Source of the DNA: DAIPJH01 sp036770365
GTDB taxonomy: Bacteria > Pseudomonadota > Alphaproteobacteria > Rickettsiales > UBA998
Direction: 5' to 3'
Length of the DNA: 64,000 nucleotides
NCBI GenBank assembly: GCA_036770365.1
Contig: DAIPJH010000005.1
Coordinates: 1 to 64,000, forward strand
The number at the start of each line of letters is the position of its first letter. The stretch's first letter is position 1. A model generated the notes under the pieces. It did no database searches. It saw only the letters and a program-made list of their open reading frames with translations, and had not been told where the DNA came from. This document shows, in pieces, positions 1-9,821 of the stretch. Made by a program: the position numbers and the translations under genes.

Positions 1-3000
1 CTCCCCACCCTATCCGACAACTGATACACACGCACGCTCACGCTAGAAGGCAACGCGCCAAAATCCGAGACTTGCTGCGCCGCAACATAAACCACAAACG
101 GTGCGGACGTGCTGAGGGTGCGAACCACATCCCCACCACTCATAATATCCACCTCATAAAGCTCATTCGTTTCATTAAGCGGTGCATCGACATAATCGCG
201 CCAATCCCCACCCAGCCGTGCGCAGCGCACCCATGACAGGGTGACGTCACCCGTAGAGCTGCGTGTCCCCGCCAGATGCACAGGGGCATAAGGTCTGAGG
301 GATGCGGCGGTGAAGGTGAGGCTTTGCGCCGCAGCAGAGCTGAGGGTCGTGCCATAGCTTACCGCTTTATACAGGCGTGACGACCCAATCAATGCCTCAG
401 GCAGGCTTGCCTTCGCCACGCGCTCATCCAGCAACACAAAACGCTCTCCCAGTGCGTGCGACCCCACCGCCCACGCCGTCCCCAACCTGCCACGCAGCAA
501 GCCTGAGATTTGCCATTTATGCGGTGATAATTCGGTCGCAGATTGAAACTGCACGATTTCATCGCCCACCAGCGCAACATTTGCACCGTTATACAGCGCA
601 AGCTCGCTGATGGATTCAAGTTCACCATTTCCAAGCAACACCACATCAAGACTTGAGATCACATCTAACACATTTCCACCTGTAAAATCAGGCAAAACCG
701 TCGCCGCCGTCCCCATCACGGACGCACCGTCCACCCCCAACATCCGCGCATAATTCGCGCCGCCATCTTCGGAACGATAGACACTCGCACCGTACCAATC
801 TGCGCTCACCCCTGCCGCCGCGACGCGCAAGGTGGCACGCTCCGCATTATCCCACGCCAGCGCAGGAATATCGAGTAGCATCATGAATGTATCGCCAATA
901 TCCGACTTAAGGCTATAGATGGTGGACGTAGTCGTCACAGGCTGTGGTGTAGCATCATAAACCGACGCATCGACCGCCACCCCTTCAATCCGCATCAAGC
1001 CTTTATCTTGCAAAATACTGGTGATACGCAGCACATGCACCGCCTCGCCATCATCCAGCGTCACCACATCCGCCACCTCCAACGCCGCAAAGCTGCGGTG
1101 CAACACAAAACGATAGCGCGTGCGCGACTGCCATGCTTGCGCAAGCAAGATCTCCGCCATAGAACGCGCTTGCGCGTCTGACATCACAATTGGCATCGTC
1201 ATGGTGAGCGCATCTTGCGTGTTCGCATCGCCCCTACTCGCGGTTTGAGTCGAGGGTTGATAAAGCTGTTCTTTATTCAGATAAATGATACTAAGATGCT
1301 TTGGTAAATCAAGGTCTTGCACTCGAACAATACTCAGGATTTCCTCACCATCGAGCTGCACCAGATCATCACGGATGATGTTTGCTACGGACGCTTTGCC
1401 GCGTGGCATGAACTGCAACACGCCATTACTTTCGACCGCATCCAGCGCGTAAAGCTGCATGATATCTTCGAGCAGTGAACGTGCAATCGCTTGACGTGTA
1501 ATAACATAGCCATCAACCTGATCATGAAGCCGCGACACATCCACTTTGCTGATGTCTAACCCTGATCGCACACACAGCGCAAGCACAATCGCCGCCAGCG
1601 ACGATGACCCCAATTTCCCCGTCACCCAATGCCCATACGCCCACGCGCCGCCGTCCGCCCACACATTCAGCAAATCAGGGAAATACGGATACGGACGTGC
1701 ATCCCATGTCCATAAAAACCTGCGCGTAACCATATCGGACGTTTCAAACTGAGCTTCAGTCGCCAAGATCCCTGTGCGTTGCGCCCGAAAATCAACTCTA
1801 CCTTGCGAGTGATACGGAAATGCACTACCCGAAGCGGTCGGATCATAAAACACATTCGGTTGATTGGTCGCACCATCTACACTAGGAAAACCATATTCCG
1901 TAAACCAGATTTTCTTGGCATGTGGTGTCCAAGCGGTCACGTTACCATTGGGATTAGTGTGATAATTATTCCAAAACCACGCGATATTTTTCCACGCATA
2001 AGCGGGCGATAGACTCGCGGTCGTCGTACGCGACCCATCGGTATAATAAAAATCATAACCCTCACCACTCGACCATCCTTGCTTAACCCCGTCCACATCA
2101 TAACCAAGCTCGCTTTGCGGTGCATTGGTCAGAGGGAAATACGCATCAATCCCGATCACATCAATATTGGGGGATGCCCATAACGAATCCATATGATACC
2201 ACCCACCATCCGTATGATGATATTCTGACCAATCTGCCGCGTAGGTCAACGTAACACCACTACCCAAAATCCCGCGTACCGTAGCTGCCAATGACACCAA
2301 CGCATTCACCGCAGGATAGACCCCCGTACTACTTGATACCTTCGTAAGCCCCACTAACTCCGAGCCAATCACAAACGCATCAACCTTACCATCCACCAAA
2401 TTCGCATAATGAGTAATGAACTGATTATAACCCCACGACTTAGTAAAGAAGCTAGTAACGGCGGAGGCACTCCCCGTCAAAGTTCCACGCCACGGCTTGC
2501 CATCTAAATCCATCAACGGCATCGGAATCAACATCACTTTTAAACCTCTAGCGCGAATCTCTGTGATAAGCCGCACCAAACTTGCATCATCAGGCGTTCC
2601 GCCGTAGCGCGGACTCTCATCAATAATAGTCATAGGACGCGCCGCCGCACGATTTAATCCCGCCACACTCCACACATCAGGCTGTGTTGTACCGCCGTCA
2701 TGATATTCCACGCTCGGCATCAACGTACAACTCGCAACGTCTAGGCTATTACCAAACCAATTCACCACTACCCCAACCCATTCGAGATACGGCAACGTCT
2801 GTTGCATTTGGTCAAGCGACACCAACGCATTCGCTTTATTATCGGTAGTGTGATTATTGATGATTTGACGCACACCGCCTTGCACAAAGCTACCGCCAAT
2901 CTGCTCGCCTGTGATATGATATTGCACCTTCGTATCATAGACAAACTCGCCTGAACCCGGAATCAGAATAATGGATTTCACCATCTCCTCCGCCGTCTTG

Positions 3001-3653
3001 CCGTTATAATCCGCCCCGCGCACCTTGCGGCGTATTTCAAAGGTAAAATTGGGAATACGATTACCAAACGCCTCTAAAGGAAAATCCTCAATCACCACAT
3101 ACGCAATACCGCGATAAGCAGGCGTTTTTCCTATCCCTTCCATGGATTCAATATATGCATCAGGAAGCTGAGACTGCGAACCTTTATACACCCGCCATAT
3201 CCCTTGTGACACATCTAATTGCTTCGCATCCGCCCACACACGTAGCACCTCGCTGATTTCGCCTTCACAGATTGCAATCGCTAACGTTACAGAATAACTA
3301 TAATTAGTGGTAGACGTACGCGAACCACCGCCGCCGCCCTTGCCACCTCCCGAAGAGGACGTTGTCGTGGTTACGGTTTCCTTGATGGGACGTGACCAGA
3401 TCACATTCCCTGCGAGGCGCGCTGACCCATACACTATCGGAATCATCTTACCATAGGTCGAAACCTGTACCGACAGATCTGCCAACCGCGCCCCCTCGCG
3501 CATGGTCGTACTCAGACCAAATACGGTGTTATCAATCATCCCACCTAACGAACTCCCTACCATACGCCCAAGCGACGCACCGATCAGTGGGCCTACGAGT
3601 GGAATACCAGAACCAAGTGCCGCCCCTGCGGAAGATAAAATAACCGATGCCAT
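1..3653 (-). CDS. GTA/phage baseplate multidomain protein (gp15 'megatron'-like), 3' end outside window
   Basis: The frame is open from an ATG at 3653 to the window edge, so at least 1217 residues are present and the C-terminus is missing. An AGAGGA ribosome site precedes the start. The N-terminus is a small-residue-rich hydrophobic stretch (MASVILSSAGAALGSG), followed near residue 100 by a Ser/Gly/Lys-rich linker (SSSGGGKGGGG) and then a YSYSVTLAIAICEGEI segment. This matches the RcGTA gp15 family, where a phage-tail module is joined to a glycoside-hydrolase-like TIM barrel; the middle has barrel-like stretches such as FWNNYH and WFTEYGFP. In Rhodobacter the protein forms the tail tip that contacts the host. 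Here no other GTA gene lies upstream: the next gene is a divergent porin. It could instead belong to a prophage remnant to the left. Confidence 0.85.
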   Translation of the reverse strand, partial: MASVILSSAGAALGSGIPLVGPLIGASLGRMVGSSLGGMIDNTVFGLSTTMREGARLADLSVQVSTYGKMIPIVYGSARLAGNVIWSRPIKETVTTTTSSSGGGKGGGGGSRTSTTNYSYSVTLAIAICEGEISEVLRVWADAKQLDVSQGIWRVYKGSQSQLPDAYIESMEGIGKTPAYRGIAYVVIEDFPLEAFGNRIPNFTFEIRRKVRGADYNGKTAEEMVKSIILIPGSGEFVYDTKVQYHITGEQIGGSFVQGGVRQIINNHTTDNKANALVSLDQMQQTLPYLEWVGVVVNWFGNSLDVASCTLMPSVEYHDGGTTQPDVWSVAGLNRAAARPMTIIDESPRYGGTPDDASLVRLITEIRARGLKVMLIPMPLMDLDGKPWRGTLTGSASAVTSFFTKSWGYNQFITHYANLVDGKVDAFVIGSELVGLTKVSSSTGVYPAVNALVSLAATVRGILGSGVTLTYAADWSEYHHTDGGWYHMDSLWASPNIDVIGIDAYFPLTNAPQSELGYDVDGVKQGWSSGEGYDFYYTDGSRTTTASLSPAYAWKNIAWFWNNYHTNPNGNVTAWTPHAKKIWFTEYGFPSVDGATNQPNVFYDPTASGSAFPYHSQGRVDFRAQRTGILATEAQFETSDMVTRRFLWTWDARPYPYFPDLLNVWADGGAWAYGHWVTGKLGSSSLAAIVLALCVRSGLDISKVDVSRLHDQVDGYVITRQAIARSLLEDIMQLYALDAVESNGVLQFMPRGKASVANIIRDDLVQLDGEEILSIVRVQDLDLPKHLSIIYLNKEQLYQPSTQTASRGDANTQDALTMTMPIVMSDAQARSMAEILLAQAWQSRTRYRFVLHRSFAALEVADVVTLDDGEAVHVLRITSILQDKGLMRIEGVAVDASVYDATPQPVTTTSTIYSLKSDIGDTFMMLLDIPALAWDNAERATLRVAAAGVSADWYGASVYRSEDGGANYARMLGVDGASVMGTAATVLPDFTGGNVLDVISSLDVVLLGNGELESISELALYNGANVALVGDEIVQFQSATELSPHKWQISGLLRGRLGTAWAVGSHALGERFVLLDERVAKASLPEALIGSSRLYKAVSYGTTLSSAAAQSLTFTAASLRPYAPVHLAGTRSSTGDVTLSWVRCARLGGDWRDYVDAPLNETNELYEVDIMSGGDVVRTLSTSAPFVVYVAAQQVSDFGALPSSVSVRVYQLSDRVG

Positions 3654-3779
3654 ATTTTCTTTTCCTCTATCAATGCTCTATATTCCTAAAGCAATATGAG
3701 GATAGGGCGGCGCGGAAGAGCAAAAATATCACACCCCCATTTCAGCCCCTCTCCATTTTTCTCAAAAAACACAACAATT

Positions 3780-3793
3780 TTGACTTTGGTCAA
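3780..3793. promoter_or_regulatory. FNR/FixK-type box (TTGAC-N4-GTCAA)
   Basis: A perfect 5+5 inverted repeat, TTGAC TTTG GTCAA, lies between the divergent tail gene and ompW. FNR/FnrL/FixK-family regulators bind TTGAT-N4-ATCAA or close variants, and ompW is FNR-controlled in E. coli. The site is about 230 bp upstream of the ompW start and about 125 bp upstream of the tail-gene start, so either promoter could be served. Regulator identity is inferred. Confidence 0.5.
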
Positions 3794-3904
3794 GAACCTC
3801 ACACTCAGGATTTTTATAGTGCGATCAGTGAAGGCGCATGGATGCCTTACATCACTATTAAATAGTCATTTGGCGATTATTTTAATAATATTTCAAATGG
3901 CTAG

Positions 3905-3920
3905 GCTTGCGGCCGCAAGC
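3905..3920. repeat. 16-bp perfect palindrome upstream of ompW
   Basis: GCTTGCGGCCGCAAGC reads identically on both strands. It sits between the FNR-type box and the ompW leader. TAGGCTT before it and AAGCCTTA about 30 bp after it extend the symmetry. It could be an operator or an RNA hairpin; no T-tract follows, so it is not a classic terminator. Confidence 0.55.
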
Positions 3921-3964
3921 AAGCCCGCCATTTGTTTGGCGTAAGCCTTAGTGGCGTTTGGACA

Positions 3965-3994
3965 CCATTCTGTTTCTTATAAGGAACAGAATGG
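3965..3994 (+). promoter_or_regulatory. 30-bp inverted repeat in the ompW leader
   Basis: The arms CCATTCTGTT and AACAGAATGG are perfect 10-bp complements, and the 10-nt centre itself contains the palindrome CTTATAAG. It ends 30 nt before the ompW ATG, so it would form a strong 5' UTR stem-loop, or be an operator if transcription starts downstream. Effects on mRNA stability or repression are inferred. Confidence 0.5.
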
Positions 3995-4024
3995 AAAGTA
4001 GATTATTAACCATAGGAGAAGACA

Positions 4025-4654
4025 ATGAAATTTCTTAAAACTTTAGCTGTTACCTCTGCACTTGTTGGCGCATTTGCTGGCGCGGCTGTTGCAGGTGATG
4101 CTGATTACTCTAAATTCATCGTACGTGGTCGTATGCTCGCTGTTGTTCCCCAAGAAGACGGCACAACCTCTATTGGCGGTGATGTCAATCTTGATAACTC
4201 TTACGTACCTGAAGTTGATTTGACCTACTTCCTCACCAAAAACATTGGTGTTGAGGCAATTGCTGCTGTTACCCCACACAACGCTTCTGTGTCTGGCAGC
4301 GCACTAGGCAATCTTGATCTTGGCGGCGTAACCTTGCTTCCTCCTACCGTTACCTTGCAGTACCACTTCAATCCTGAAGGCGTGATTCGTCCTTACGTAG
4401 GTGCTGGTGTGAACTACACTGTATTCCTTCAAGAAAAAGCTGGCGCATCTATCTCTAGCATCGACTATGAAAACAGTTGGGGCTATGCGTTCCAAGCTGG
4501 TGCAGATTATGGGATTGATGAACATTGGGCTTTGAACGTTGACGTGAAAAAACTGATGCTTGACACCAATGTAAAAGTTAACGGTGGCGCAGTGACCTCT
4601 AAAGTTGACATTGATCCATTAATCATTGGCGTAGGTGTTGCATACCGCTTCTAA
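4025..4654 (+). CDS. ompW: OmpW-family outer membrane beta-barrel protein
   Basis: A 209-residue precursor with a clear signal peptide (MKFLKTLAVTSALVGAFAGAAVAG, cleavage after AVA). The mature part has alternating beta strands and typical OmpW family features: a strand with YFLTKNIGVEAIAA, the YHFNPEGVIRPYVGAGVNYT block, and an aromatic C-terminal strand ending VGVAYRF, the signal for Bam insertion. OmpW proteins form eight-stranded barrels with a hydrophobic channel for small molecules and respond to oxygen and stress in gammaproteobacteria. The start has an AGGAG site (ataggagaagacaATG). It is monocistronic, closed by the terminator at 4685. The substrate is unknown. Confidence 0.88.
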   Translation: MKFLKTLAVTSALVGAFAGAAVAGDADYSKFIVRGRMLAVVPQEDGTTSIGGDVNLDNSYVPEVDLTYFLTKNIGVEAIAAVTPHNASVSGSALGNLDLGGVTLLPPTVTLQYHFNPEGVIRPYVGAGVNYTVFLQEKAGASISSIDYENSWGYAFQAGADYGIDEHWALNVDVKKLMLDTNVKVNGGAVTSKVDIDPLIIGVGVAYRF

Positions 4655-4684
4655 TTTCCCAAGAAGACGATAATCTCCAAGCTT

Positions 4685-4715
4685 GGGCGGGTACGTGAGT
4701 ATCCGCCCTTTTTTT
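4685..4715 (+). terminator. rho-independent terminator after ompW
   Basis: The stem pairs GGGCGGGTAC with GTATCCGCCC around a short GTGA loop and is followed immediately by seven Ts. It lies 30 nt after the ompW stop codon. Confidence 0.85.
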
Positions 4716-4835
4716 CTTCTAAAAATGGCTAGAACCTCACACCCAAATACATTAAAAAAGACATAGAGTACTTTAACGCATGTATCTTCTCTTCTTAAGT
4801 TAAACAACCATGCCCACAGAAAACCAATTAAAACA

Positions 4836-7493
4836 ATGATATACAACCAAGCTGTGCAGCAAGATATAACACCCCTGAACAACGCAGATCTCTCACCAGG
4901 GATGCAACAATATCTCGCGCTCAAAGAAAACCATCAAGATTACATCCTATTTTACCGCATGGGTGATTTTTACGAGATGTTCTTTGATGATGCCGTCAAA
5001 GCAGCAAACTTGCTTGATATTGCCCTAACCAAACGCGGTAAAATCAACGATATTGATATCCCGATGTGCGGCGTCCCCTACCATGCATCCGACATCTACC
5101 TCCAACGCCTGATCGCCAAAGGCGAAAAAGTTGCTATTTGCGAACAGATGGAAGACCCTGTGGAAGCCAAGAAACGTGGTTCAAAATCCGTCGTTAAGCG
5201 CGACGTCGTGCGCATTGTAACACCGGGAACACTCACTGAAGACAGCCTACTCGCCGCCACTCGCGCTAATTTCTTAGCATGCTACTCTGAAACCAAACAC
5301 GAAGGTGCGCTCGCATGGGCGGATATTTCCACAGGTGAATTCTATGTCCAACCTTGTGCGCGTGACCGCCTCAACGCTGACCTAGCACGCATCAACCCAC
5401 GTGAAACCCTGATTGCGGAAGGTGTCTACAGCTCAGGACTACAAAGCATCTTGGAGGATTGGCGCAATCAACTCACCTTTCGTCCCGATATCATTTTTGC
5501 CGCCAACGCTAGCGAACGCAAACTTAAAGACACTTTTCAACTTGCTGCACTTGATGCATGGGGTGAAATGACACCCGCGGAAATGACCGCTTGCGCAGGA
5601 CTACTTGAATATCTAGAACTCACCCAGAAAGACACTGCCACACCGCTGCAACATCCAAAACGTCAAGCGCAACATACAATATTACTAATGGACGCCGCCA
5701 CCCGCCGTAATTTAGAAATCACCAACACCTTATCAGGTGAGCGCACAGGCAGCCTGCTCCACACGATTGATCGCACCCTCACCGCCTCCGGTGCGCGCCT
5801 CCTCGCAGGTCGCCTTAGCGCACCACTCACAGACGTTTCACAGATCAATGCACGGCTTGACAGCGTTACCTTCCTCAAAGACGATACCATCCTTCGCACC
5901 AACATCCGCGAAGAACTCCGTCAATGTCCTGACCTTGAACGTGGACTCACCCGCCTACTGATGGGACGCGGCGGACCGCGTGATATGGCTTCGCTTCGCA
6001 CAGGACTAGAACACGCCACCGCAATGCGGATGCGTTTTTATGAAACCTCGATGCTCCCTACCTTACTAAATGACACCGCACAAGCTCTCGGCGAACATTC
6101 CGCCCTCACCGAAGACCTACTGCGCGCTCTTGCTGAAGAATTACCACTGCTTGCGCGTGACGGCGGCTTTGTCGCCAAAGGTTATCATGCTGCCCTCGAC
6201 CATTTCCGCAGCCTACGCGATGAATCTCGCCGCCTGCTCGCCATCATGCAACAAGACCTCATCGAAGAAACCAAAATCACAACACTGAAAATTAAACATA
6301 ACAATGTGTTAGGATACTTCATTGAAGTAACTTCTCAACATGAAAAGAAAATTCCAGAACGCTTTATTCACCGTCAAAGTATGAAAGGCGCACTGCGCTA
6401 CGCTACTCCAGAACTGATTGAAACCGAACGCGGTATCTCAGAAGCTGGTGATAAGGCATTAAAACTAGAACTAGAGCTATTTGATGCCCTGATGGAACGT
6501 ATCCGCGCCCATGCGCCTGCCATCACGCGCTGCGCACACGCCATAGCCGAGCTTGATGTTGCCGCTTCATTTGCTGAACTAGCAGCCAACGAAAACTACC
6601 AACGCCCTCAACTTGATGAATCTTTAGCCTTCAATATCGAAGGCGGAAGACATCCTGTGGTCGAAGCCTTCATGCGCAAACATAGCCGTGATGCGTTCAT
6701 CCGTAATGATTGCGACCTCAATCCGTCCCAACGTCTCTGGCTACTTACAGGGCCAAACATGGCGGGTAAATCCACCTTCCTGCGCCAAAATGCACTCATC
6801 ACACTCCTCGCCCAAGCTGGATCTTATGTCCCCGCTACTTCTGCCCATATCGGTGTGGTCGATAGGCTCTATTCGCGTGTTGGCGCAGCGGATGATTTAG
6901 CGCGTGGACGCTCTACCTTCATGGTTGAAATGGTCGAAACCGCGACCATTCTCGCACAGTCCACCAGTCGATCGTTGGTCATTTTAGATGAAATTGGACG
7001 TGGCACTGCCACCTTTGACGGACTTTCAATTGCATGGGCAGTAGTCGAGCATCTACACAATCACACTAAATGTCGCGGGCTTTTTGCTACGCATTATCAT
7101 GAACTTACGCTACTCTCAGAATCCCTTGCCTCTCTTTCTTGTCACACTATGTCGGTACGCGAATGGAAAGATGACGTGATTTTCCTACATCAGGTCAAAA
7201 AAGGAACAGCTGACCGCTCTTATGGGATTCACGTCGCCCGTCTCGCAGGACTCCCAGCCGCAGTCATCGCCCGTGCGCGTATCATATTAAAAACACTAGA
7301 AGACGAACGCCATAGCCCCGTCGCCCATCTTGGTGCAAATAGCCTCCCGCTGTTCGCCGCTGCGCCACCAGAGCCAGAAATCATCGAAACCCCTGAACCA
7401 CCTGCGATAGAATTGTTACGCTCCAGCGACTTAGATGCCCTCAGCCCCCGTGACGCACAGGCTTTACTATATCAGCTCAAGGAAATGCTTTAG
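4836..7493 (+). CDS. mutS: DNA mismatch repair ATPase MutS
   Basis: An 885-residue full-length MutS. The N-terminal mismatch-recognition domain carries the Phe-x-Glu signature (YRMGDFYEMFFDDA, residues about 41-54). The ATPase core has the Walker A loop GPNMAGKST near residue 639, the LARGRSTFMVEM signature loop, the Walker B LVILDEIGRGT and the FATHYHELT switch. The C-terminus (ELLRSSDLDALSPRDAQALLYQLKEML) corresponds to the helix-turn-helix dimer end. MutS dimers bind mismatches behind the replisome and recruit MutL. It has its own promoter space after the ompW terminator and is followed by a sulP-type transporter with a repeat-bearing gap, so the two are probably not one operon. Confidence 0.97.
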   Translation: MIYNQAVQQDITPLNNADLSPGMQQYLALKENHQDYILFYRMGDFYEMFFDDAVKAANLLDIALTKRGKINDIDIPMCGVPYHASDIYLQRLIAKGEKVAICEQMEDPVEAKKRGSKSVVKRDVVRIVTPGTLTEDSLLAATRANFLACYSETKHEGALAWADISTGEFYVQPCARDRLNADLARINPRETLIAEGVYSSGLQSILEDWRNQLTFRPDIIFAANASERKLKDTFQLAALDAWGEMTPAEMTACAGLLEYLELTQKDTATPLQHPKRQAQHTILLMDAATRRNLEITNTLSGERTGSLLHTIDRTLTASGARLLAGRLSAPLTDVSQINARLDSVTFLKDDTILRTNIREELRQCPDLERGLTRLLMGRGGPRDMASLRTGLEHATAMRMRFYETSMLPTLLNDTAQALGEHSALTEDLLRALAEELPLLARDGGFVAKGYHAALDHFRSLRDESRRLLAIMQQDLIEETKITTLKIKHNNVLGYFIEVTSQHEKKIPERFIHRQSMKGALRYATPELIETERGISEAGDKALKLELELFDALMERIRAHAPAITRCAHAIAELDVAASFAELAANENYQRPQLDESLAFNIEGGRHPVVEAFMRKHSRDAFIRNDCDLNPSQRLWLLTGPNMAGKSTFLRQNALITLLAQAGSYVPATSAHIGVVDRLYSRVGAADDLARGRSTFMVEMVETATILAQSTSRSLVILDEIGRGTATFDGLSIAWAVVEHLHNHTKCRGLFATHYHELTLLSESLASLSCHTMSVREWKDDVIFLHQVKKGTADRSYGIHVARLAGLPAAVIARARIILKTLEDERHSPVAHLGANSLPLFAAAPPEPEIIETPEPPAIELLRSSDLDALSPRDAQALLYQLKEML

Positions 7494-7500
7494 GCTAGCC

Positions 7501-7566
7501 TTTAGGTTTTAGCTCTTATAGTGCAAGCTTCCATGCCTAAACTCTTTAAAACTGTTAACTGCTAAA
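7501..7566. repeat. Intergenic short-unit hairpin repeat, copy between mutS and sulP
   Basis: TTTTAGC near the left end and GCTAAAAA near the right end form an inverted pair. The segment TTTTAGCTCTTATAG plus CAAGCTTC is nearly the same as one at 50832-50858 after another gene, which shows a dispersed element and not a chance hairpin. Confidence 0.45.
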
Positions 7567-7570
7567 AATC

Positions 7571-9265
7571 ATGCTCGCAACCGCGCTACGCCAAGCACTA
7601 CCAAACTACACAATCAGCACCCTCAAACATGATGTGCTGGCAGCCTTTGTCGTGACGTTGGTCGCGCTGCCACTGTCGATGGCACTGTCCATCGCCGTTG
7701 GGCTTCCGCCGCAACATGGGCTTTATACCGCCATCATCGCGGGCATCGTTGCACCGCTTTTTGGTGGCTCTACCACTCAAGTTAGTGGCCCTACCGCCGC
7801 CTTTGTCGTCATTTTAGCCCCCATTGTCGCACAGTACGGACTGCGCGGCATCATCTGGTGCAGCATCATCGCGGGGTTTATCTTGATCGGGCTTGGCATC
7901 TCCAAGCTTGGTAAACTCATCAACTACATTCCCTACCCTGTCACTACAGGCTTTACCGCAGGAATTGCCGTCGTCTTAGGCTTCCTCTCACTCAATGATT
8001 TTATGGGACTAGGACTCACCCTCCCCACCGAAGGTTTTATCAGCAAAGCCAGCCTCATCCTCACCCATCTCTACCACACCAACCTCATAACCTTCGGCGT
8101 AGGCATCCTTACCTTAGTTTTACTTATCACTAGCGGCAATATCGTGCGCTTTATTCCCAGCCCCATCATCGCCATTGCCGCCGCGACACTCCTCACCTTA
8201 TACCTTAATAATCATGGATATCATATTGCAACTATAGAAACAAAATTCCATTATATTACCCACGAAGGACTTACCGTTGCGGGTATCCCGCCTTACCCAC
8301 CACATTTTTCTTTCCCCACCTTTAATGGTGATACACTCTACAACCTCCCAAGTTTGCTTGAGTTCAAAACCTTGCTTTTTCCAGCCTTTACCATCGCTAT
8401 TCTTGCTGCACTTGAATCCCTACTCTCCGCCACGGTCGCTGACAGCATGACAGGTACACGCCACGACCCCAACGCCGAAGTCACCGCCATCGGCATCGCC
8501 AACATCGCCTGCGCCCTCTTCGGCGGTATTCCTGCCACAGGTGCGATCGCCCGCACCGCCACCGCGATAAACAGCGGCGCACGCACCCCGATTGCTTGCA
8601 TCCTACATGCCATCTTCATCCTCATATCAGTAATGCTGCTTTCGCCTTATATCAAACACATCCCGATGACTGCGCTGGCAGCAATATTGATCTATACTGC
8701 CTACCGCATGTCGCACTGGCGGCAATTCGTACATACCCTCAACATCGCATCACGTAGCGACCGTATCGTCCTCCTTACCTGCTTCGCCCTCACTGTCTTT
8801 ATTGATATGGTCGCAGGCGTTGGTGTCGGACTCCTATGTGCCTCTTTATTACTCATCAAAGAAATCACCGAACTCACTTCTATCCATCTCGAATTTGGTG
8901 AGAATGAAGGCAAAGAACAGATAAGCGAAGCAGAGCAAAAATGCACTATCCCTTCTGACACACTTGTCTATCACATTCATGGCCCACTCTTTTTCGGAAC
9001 AATCGAAAAAGCCTTTGATAGCAACCGCTTATCTCATGAACATATCCATCATCTCATCATTGATATGCGTGGCGTCCCTTTCATTGATATGACAGGACTC
9101 GTCGCCATAAACTCCGTCATCTCTTCCATCGCCAAGAAGAACTGCCGCGTCACCATCCTCAGTACCACTCCCACCGTTATCGCCAACATCAACCGCAGCA
9201 TCACAAACGCAGCACACCGCGACTTTGTTCATTTTCATGAAAATTTGGAAGATGCATTGTCATAA
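7571..9265 (+). CDS. SulP-family anion permease with C-terminal STAS domain
   Basis: A 564-residue protein. The first 430 or so residues contain 10-12 hydrophobic segments with SulP/SLC26 signatures: VALPLSMALSIAVGLPPQHGLYTAIIAG near residue 30, GGSTTQVSGPTAAF near residue 65, and FGGIPATGAIARTATAINSGARTP near residue 318. The last 110 residues form a STAS domain (LVYHIHGPLFFGTIEKAF and LIIDMRGVPFIDMTGLVAI). The family moves sulfate, bicarbonate or dicarboxylates across the inner membrane in exchange or symport. No sulfate-assimilation gene or carbonic anhydrase is adjacent, so the substrate cannot be assigned. Confidence 0.93.
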   Translation: MLATALRQALPNYTISTLKHDVLAAFVVTLVALPLSMALSIAVGLPPQHGLYTAIIAGIVAPLFGGSTTQVSGPTAAFVVILAPIVAQYGLRGIIWCSIIAGFILIGLGISKLGKLINYIPYPVTTGFTAGIAVVLGFLSLNDFMGLGLTLPTEGFISKASLILTHLYHTNLITFGVGILTLVLLITSGNIVRFIPSPIIAIAAATLLTLYLNNHGYHIATIETKFHYITHEGLTVAGIPPYPPHFSFPTFNGDTLYNLPSLLEFKTLLFPAFTIAILAALESLLSATVADSMTGTRHDPNAEVTAIGIANIACALFGGIPATGAIARTATAINSGARTPIACILHAIFILISVMLLSPYIKHIPMTALAAILIYTAYRMSHWRQFVHTLNIASRSDRIVLLTCFALTVFIDMVAGVGVGLLCASLLLIKEITELTSIHLEFGENEGKEQISEAEQKCTIPSDTLVYHIHGPLFFGTIEKAFDSNRLSHEHIHHLIIDMRGVPFIDMTGLVAINSVISSIAKKNCRVTILSTTPTVIANINRSITNAAHRDFVHFHENLEDALS

Positions 9266-9311
9266 AACTGTCATCAAATCATGCTAGCCTCGTCTGAGAT
9301 GCAGGTGAAAC

Positions 9312-9821
9312 ATGGACATAAAAAAACTCAACGACGAATTGAATAATCCTGCTCTCATTGAAGTGGAGAGGGACAAGTCCACAATTGCAGGCATAGATCA
9401 TGCCTTAGCACAGTATGGAATCACTAAAACAGGCATACAACTACCCGATATAAAAATGCCTAATGATGACAATAGAGTGCTTACTGCCTTAGAACTAAGT
9501 GCAAATGCCGCCTCAAATGCTGCTAAAGATCCGACATTACTTGCTCCATCAGCAGGTTTTGATATTGCGCTGGGAACACCACGCCTCACACCGCAAGGGA
9601 CAACCATTCCATCGACTGCTGATGATTGGACTTCCCCAAATTGCACACGCAGCACAGAACAACATTGCACACGTTATATCACTAACCAAAACATCAAAAA
9701 TATAAAAGACAACCTTTCAAACTTGGGGGTTTCTTATACTACAGACAGCGGTGCTACCTTTAGCCTCACAGGAACACCTAAGAATCCGACAGCAAGTGTC
9801 AATTTCACAAAAAGATTCTAA
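9312..9821 (+). CDS. Hypothetical protein, 169 aa
   Basis: I do not recognise this protein. It starts after a good AGGTGA ribosome site. There is no signal peptide, membrane segment or coiled coil. The N-terminal third is charged and mixed, the middle is rich in Ala/Asn/Asp (ELSANAASNAAKDP), and the rest is rich in Thr/Ser/Pro/Gly with strand-like stretches and two nearby cysteines (NCTRSTEQHCTRY). The end (SVNFTKRF) resembles a closing beta strand. It lies between sulP and cobS on the same strand and its base use resembles its neighbours only loosely. Confidence 0.6.
   Translation: MDIKKLNDELNNPALIEVERDKSTIAGIDHALAQYGITKTGIQLPDIKMPNDDNRVLTALELSANAASNAAKDPTLLAPSAGFDIALGTPRLTPQGTTIPSTADDWTSPNCTRSTEQHCTRYITNQNIKNIKDNLSNLGVSYTTDSGATFSLTGTPKNPTASVNFTKRF

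Noticed and set aside
389..2125. Several 60-85 codon frames on both strands in 1-3653
   Set aside because: They are out of frame with the long tail-protein frame, which stays open through the whole stretch and has clear family motifs.
3696..3944. 82-codon frame in the ompW upstream region
   Set aside because: Low-complexity, no ribosome site, and it runs through the palindromes and the FNR-type box; regulatory DNA is the better explanation.
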